From: Alcanivorax sp.
GTDB lineage: Bacteria; Pseudomonadota; Gammaproteobacteria; Pseudomonadales; Alcanivoracaceae
DNA: 64,000 bases
Assembly (NCBI RefSeq): GCF_019431375.1
Contig: NZ_CP080267.1
Coordinates: 2,046,001-2,110,000 of the forward strand
Direction of reading: 5' to 3'
The notes beneath the pieces were generated by a model. The model was not told the origin of the DNA, searched no databases, and worked only from the letters and a program-made list of their open reading frames with translations. A program made the position numbers and the translations under genes. Every line of letters begins with the position of its first letter. Position 1 is the first letter of the stretch. Positions 62,469-64,000 of the stretch are shown here, one piece after another.

Positions 62469-62735
62469 CTAGTGGGCGCGGTCGATTCCGAAAAAATATA
62501 CTACAGGGCCAGCCGGACCACCTTTCCGGCGCAGCGCCGCCATCACCTCCCGCGCCCGGCCTTCCAGGCTGGCACCATCCTCGCCAGGGCGGCGCAGCAC
62601 GTTGGCCGACAACCCATTACCCGGCAGGCACTCCCAGCCATCACCACCTGGGCCGCTATAGCAATGTATCCAGTGTTCCATGGGCTCCCCGGTAGTGGCC
62701 TCCAGTACCGCCAGACGTTCACGCAACCGTTTCAT
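62469..62735 (-). CDS. Small hypothetical protein of the mobile element
   Basis: 88 residues, not recognised. Opens MKRLRERLAVLEATTGEP and later has RRPGEDGASLEGRAREVM. The same pattern (RL..LE...GEP; PGED.ASL) is in the gene just upstream, so the two look like diverged duplicates. Overlaps that gene by four bases; third of a coupled trio. Confidence 0.65.
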   Translation of the reverse strand: MKRLRERLAVLEATTGEPMEHWIHCYSGPGGDGWECLPGNGLSANVLRRPGEDGASLEGRAREVMAALRRKGGPAGPVVYFFGIDRAH

Positions 62736-62980
62736 GCCGCTAACTCCCGCACCTGTAGCGCAAACACCCCAGCAGGCAGCCTGTGCGCCGCCTCGCTTCT
62801 GATTACCGTTTTCAAGCTGGCCGGATCCTCGCCGGGGTAATCGTTCTCACCGTCCGGCCAGGTCACCCGGTAGCCTCGGAAGGGCTGCGGGGTCGCCGCG
62901 GGACGCATCACCAGGATCACGACAGGTTCACCGCCGCCTTGCTCCAGGCGGGCTAGCCGGTTCAGGGTTCGCGTATTCAT
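62732..62980 (-). CDS. Small hypothetical protein, paralogue of its neighbour
   Basis: 82 residues, not recognised. Opens with NRLARLEQGGGEP and contains YPGEDPASLKTVIRSE, matching the pattern in the next gene. The N-terminal helix looks suited to protein contact. Overlaps both the DUF5681 gene and the following gene by four bases, so all three are probably translated in series. Confidence 0.65.
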   Translation of the reverse strand: MNTRTLNRLARLEQGGGEPVVILVMRPAATPQPFRGYRVTWPDGENDYPGEDPASLKTVIRSEAAHRLPAGVFALQVRELAA

Positions 62981-63381
62981 TGTCGCTGTTCCTCCAGTGC
63001 CAGTAATCGCCGCTCGATTTCATCCAGCTCTTTCAGCTTCGCCATACGGGTCAGGCCATCCACCAGGGACGCGCCAACGTCCGGGGGCAGCTCACCCCGC
63101 CCCACTGCCGCCAGCACCACGTCCGCTTTCTCCGTAAGCCCTGACGCCTTTTCCAGCGCGGGTATACTCACCGTGGCTGCCGTGGCTTTCTGTGGCGGCA
63201 AGGTACGCTCCAACAGCAAGCGCATGGCCGTCATGTCACCAGCCAGCGCCGCTTGCTTGGTGGCGTCCAGCAGGTCAGGCAAGTCGGCCTCCAGCTTCTC
63301 GCGCATCTTGGTGAAGCGGCTGCGGGCTCCCCTGGGCTTGCCTGCCGGGTTGCCGGACTGGCCGCGCTTAAATTTCGCCAT
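62977..63381 (-). CDS. DUF5681 domain protein
   Basis: 134 residues. MAKFKRGQSGNPAGKPRGARSRFTKMREKLEADLP is the basic, Gly-rich opening typical of DUF5681 proteins, which are common on prophages and islands and are sometimes compared with small terminase subunits. A leucine-rich helix with ELDEIERRLLALEEQ ends it. Start at MAKFK after GGGAGG; the longer frame upstream covers the repeat region. First of three overlapping genes. Function unknown. Confidence 0.8.
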   Translation of the reverse strand: MAKFKRGQSGNPAGKPRGARSRFTKMREKLEADLPDLLDATKQAALAGDMTAMRLLLERTLPPQKATAATVSIPALEKASGLTEKADVVLAAVGRGELPPDVGASLVDGLTRMAKLKELDEIERRLLALEEQRQ

Positions 63382-63440
63382 GCCTGATACCTCCCTGATT
63401 GATACAGAAAACACCCCTACCCCTTGGTAACTTAATAAGG

Positions 63441-63581
63441 GGTTCATTTTCTGTACCAGGCTGGACACGCCATCGGTTCATTTTTTGATACCACGCCCCC
63501 TTTTTAGGGCTGAAAATTGGTTGCTTTTTCAGCGTTTGGGTACATTTTTTGATACCACTAGGGTCATTTTCTGTGCCGGGC
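63441..63581. repeat. Four-copy iteron-like repeat cluster, types A-B-B-A
   Basis: Copies: A 63441-63461 (GGTTCATTTTCTGTACCAGG), B 63475-63494 (GGTTCATTTTTTGATACCAC), B 63538-63558 (GGGTACATTTTTTGATACCAC, one extra base), A 63561-63581 (GGGTCATTTTCTGTGCCGGG). Between the B copies lie two small inverted repeats (CCCT/AGGG at 63498-63509; GCTGAAAA/TTTTCAGC at 63509-63533). The cluster fills the gap between the helix-turn-helix gene and the DUF5681 operon. Confidence 0.85.
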
Positions 63582-63588
63582 GTTTTGT

Positions 63589-63993
63589 TCATGGCCGCCG
63601 CTCCAATGTAAATTTTCGAGGGGGCGTAGTGGTCGGCTGCGCATCATGCTTACCTTGGCATTCATCAATGGGCTGCCAGCTCAGTGCGTACAATGCGCAC
63701 CGCCCTCCAGGGTTCATAAACCGCCCCTCTCGGGTACGAATAATTAACCGGGCCAGCATCAACTCCTGAATGGCCTTATTCACTGTAACCTTGGAAGCGA
63801 TGCCCCAGCCCTTTAGCAAGCTGGGGGCTGCGCTCAGGTCTCCGTTATTGCCGCCCCGGTATTGATACGCAAGCACCAGCAGCACCACCTTGGCCGTACT
63901 CGATACCCCGCGAAAATCAGGATGCTCGATAACTATGCGCGGGATACCAGCAAAGCCACCGGGCGGCCCTTTGGCCTTCCTCTGCCTTGCCAT
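63589..63993 (-). CDS. Helix-turn-helix protein of the mobile element
   Basis: 134 residues. RKAKGPPGGFAGIPRIVIEHPDFRGVSSTAKVVLLVLAYQYRGGNNGDLSAAPSLLKGWGIASKVTVNKAIQELMLARLIIRTREGR is a winged-helix-like domain seen in plasmid/island replication or regulatory proteins. The ATG at 63993 is seven bases from the window edge, so an earlier start cannot be excluded. It reads toward the iteron-like repeats, which are its plausible binding sites. Confidence 0.7.
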   Translation of the reverse strand: MARQRKAKGPPGGFAGIPRIVIEHPDFRGVSSTAKVVLLVLAYQYRGGNNGDLSAAPSLLKGWGIASKVTVNKAIQELMLARLIIRTREGRFMNPGGRCALYALSWQPIDECQGKHDAQPTTTPPRKFTLERRP

Positions 63994-64000
63994 ACTGCTC

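Overview
This window looks like a chromosomal segment of a marine, Alcanivorax-like gammaproteobacterium. I infer this from conserved gene order (pilMNOPQ-aroKB-damX-gltB; ubiE-ubiJ-ubiB-hisE-tatABC; rhodanese-grxC-secB) and from protein family content; no database search was run. Most of it (about positions 1-62,150) is dense housekeeping DNA. The last 1.9 kb, just past a tRNA-Phe gene, has the look of a mobile element that continues beyond the window.

Layout. 1-9,961 (minus strand): type IV pilus assembly genes pilMNOPQ, then shikimate genes aroK and aroB, a DamX-like SPOR protein and the 5' third of gltB. 10,160-12,739: a class A penicillin-binding protein, divergent from pilM. 12,830-14,452 (minus): malic enzyme and ribosomal protein L31. 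14,600-26,995 (plus): priA, argS, an FtsN-like SPOR protein, hslVU behind a good sigma-32-type promoter, an FFLEELY-motif protein, the ubiquinone genes ubiE-ubiJ-ubiB, hisE and tatABC. 27,141-32,022 (minus): a lipoprotein hydrolase, a DUF4105 protein, a DUF3015 protein, dtd and prolyl iminopeptidase. 32,683-37,724 (minus): the nitrogen block ntrC, ntrB, a DUF4124 protein and glnA, with a sigma-54 promoter and NtrC-type dyads upstream of glnA and another perfect NtrC-type dyad upstream of ntrB. 37,956-39,427: a TusA-like sulfur carrier and a PP-loop tRNA-thiolation-like enzyme. 40,518-43,645: a three-gene set (ATP-grasp ligase, inactive transglutaminase with 7TM, retropepsin-like protease) that resembles a predicted but poorly characterised peptide-ligation system. 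43,975-45,784: typA/bipA, split by a one-base frameshift. 45,892-52,712: small lipoproteins, trmL, secB-grxC-rhodanese, envC-ctpA-polysaccharide deacetylase and a bile-acid/sodium symporter family protein. 52,950-55,831 (minus): hisB-hisH-hisA-hisF. 55,912-62,016: a PanZ-like protein, a 7TMR-DISM histidine kinase, an AsmA protein, mutY and yggX. 62,070-62,145: tRNA-Phe.

The most unusual signals are not genes. At least five intergenic sites carry arrays with a strict 7-base period (for example nine TGAATAG copies at 32,486 and four CTTCTAG copies at 38,221), usually as two arms around a hairpin. Two of these are copies of the same module, each holding a perfect 20-bp hairpin and each sitting between convergent genes. 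In the tRNA-Phe element, four related ~20-bp repeats of two types (order A-B-B-A) surround small hairpins upstream of a coupled three-gene operon and beside a helix-turn-helix protein gene.
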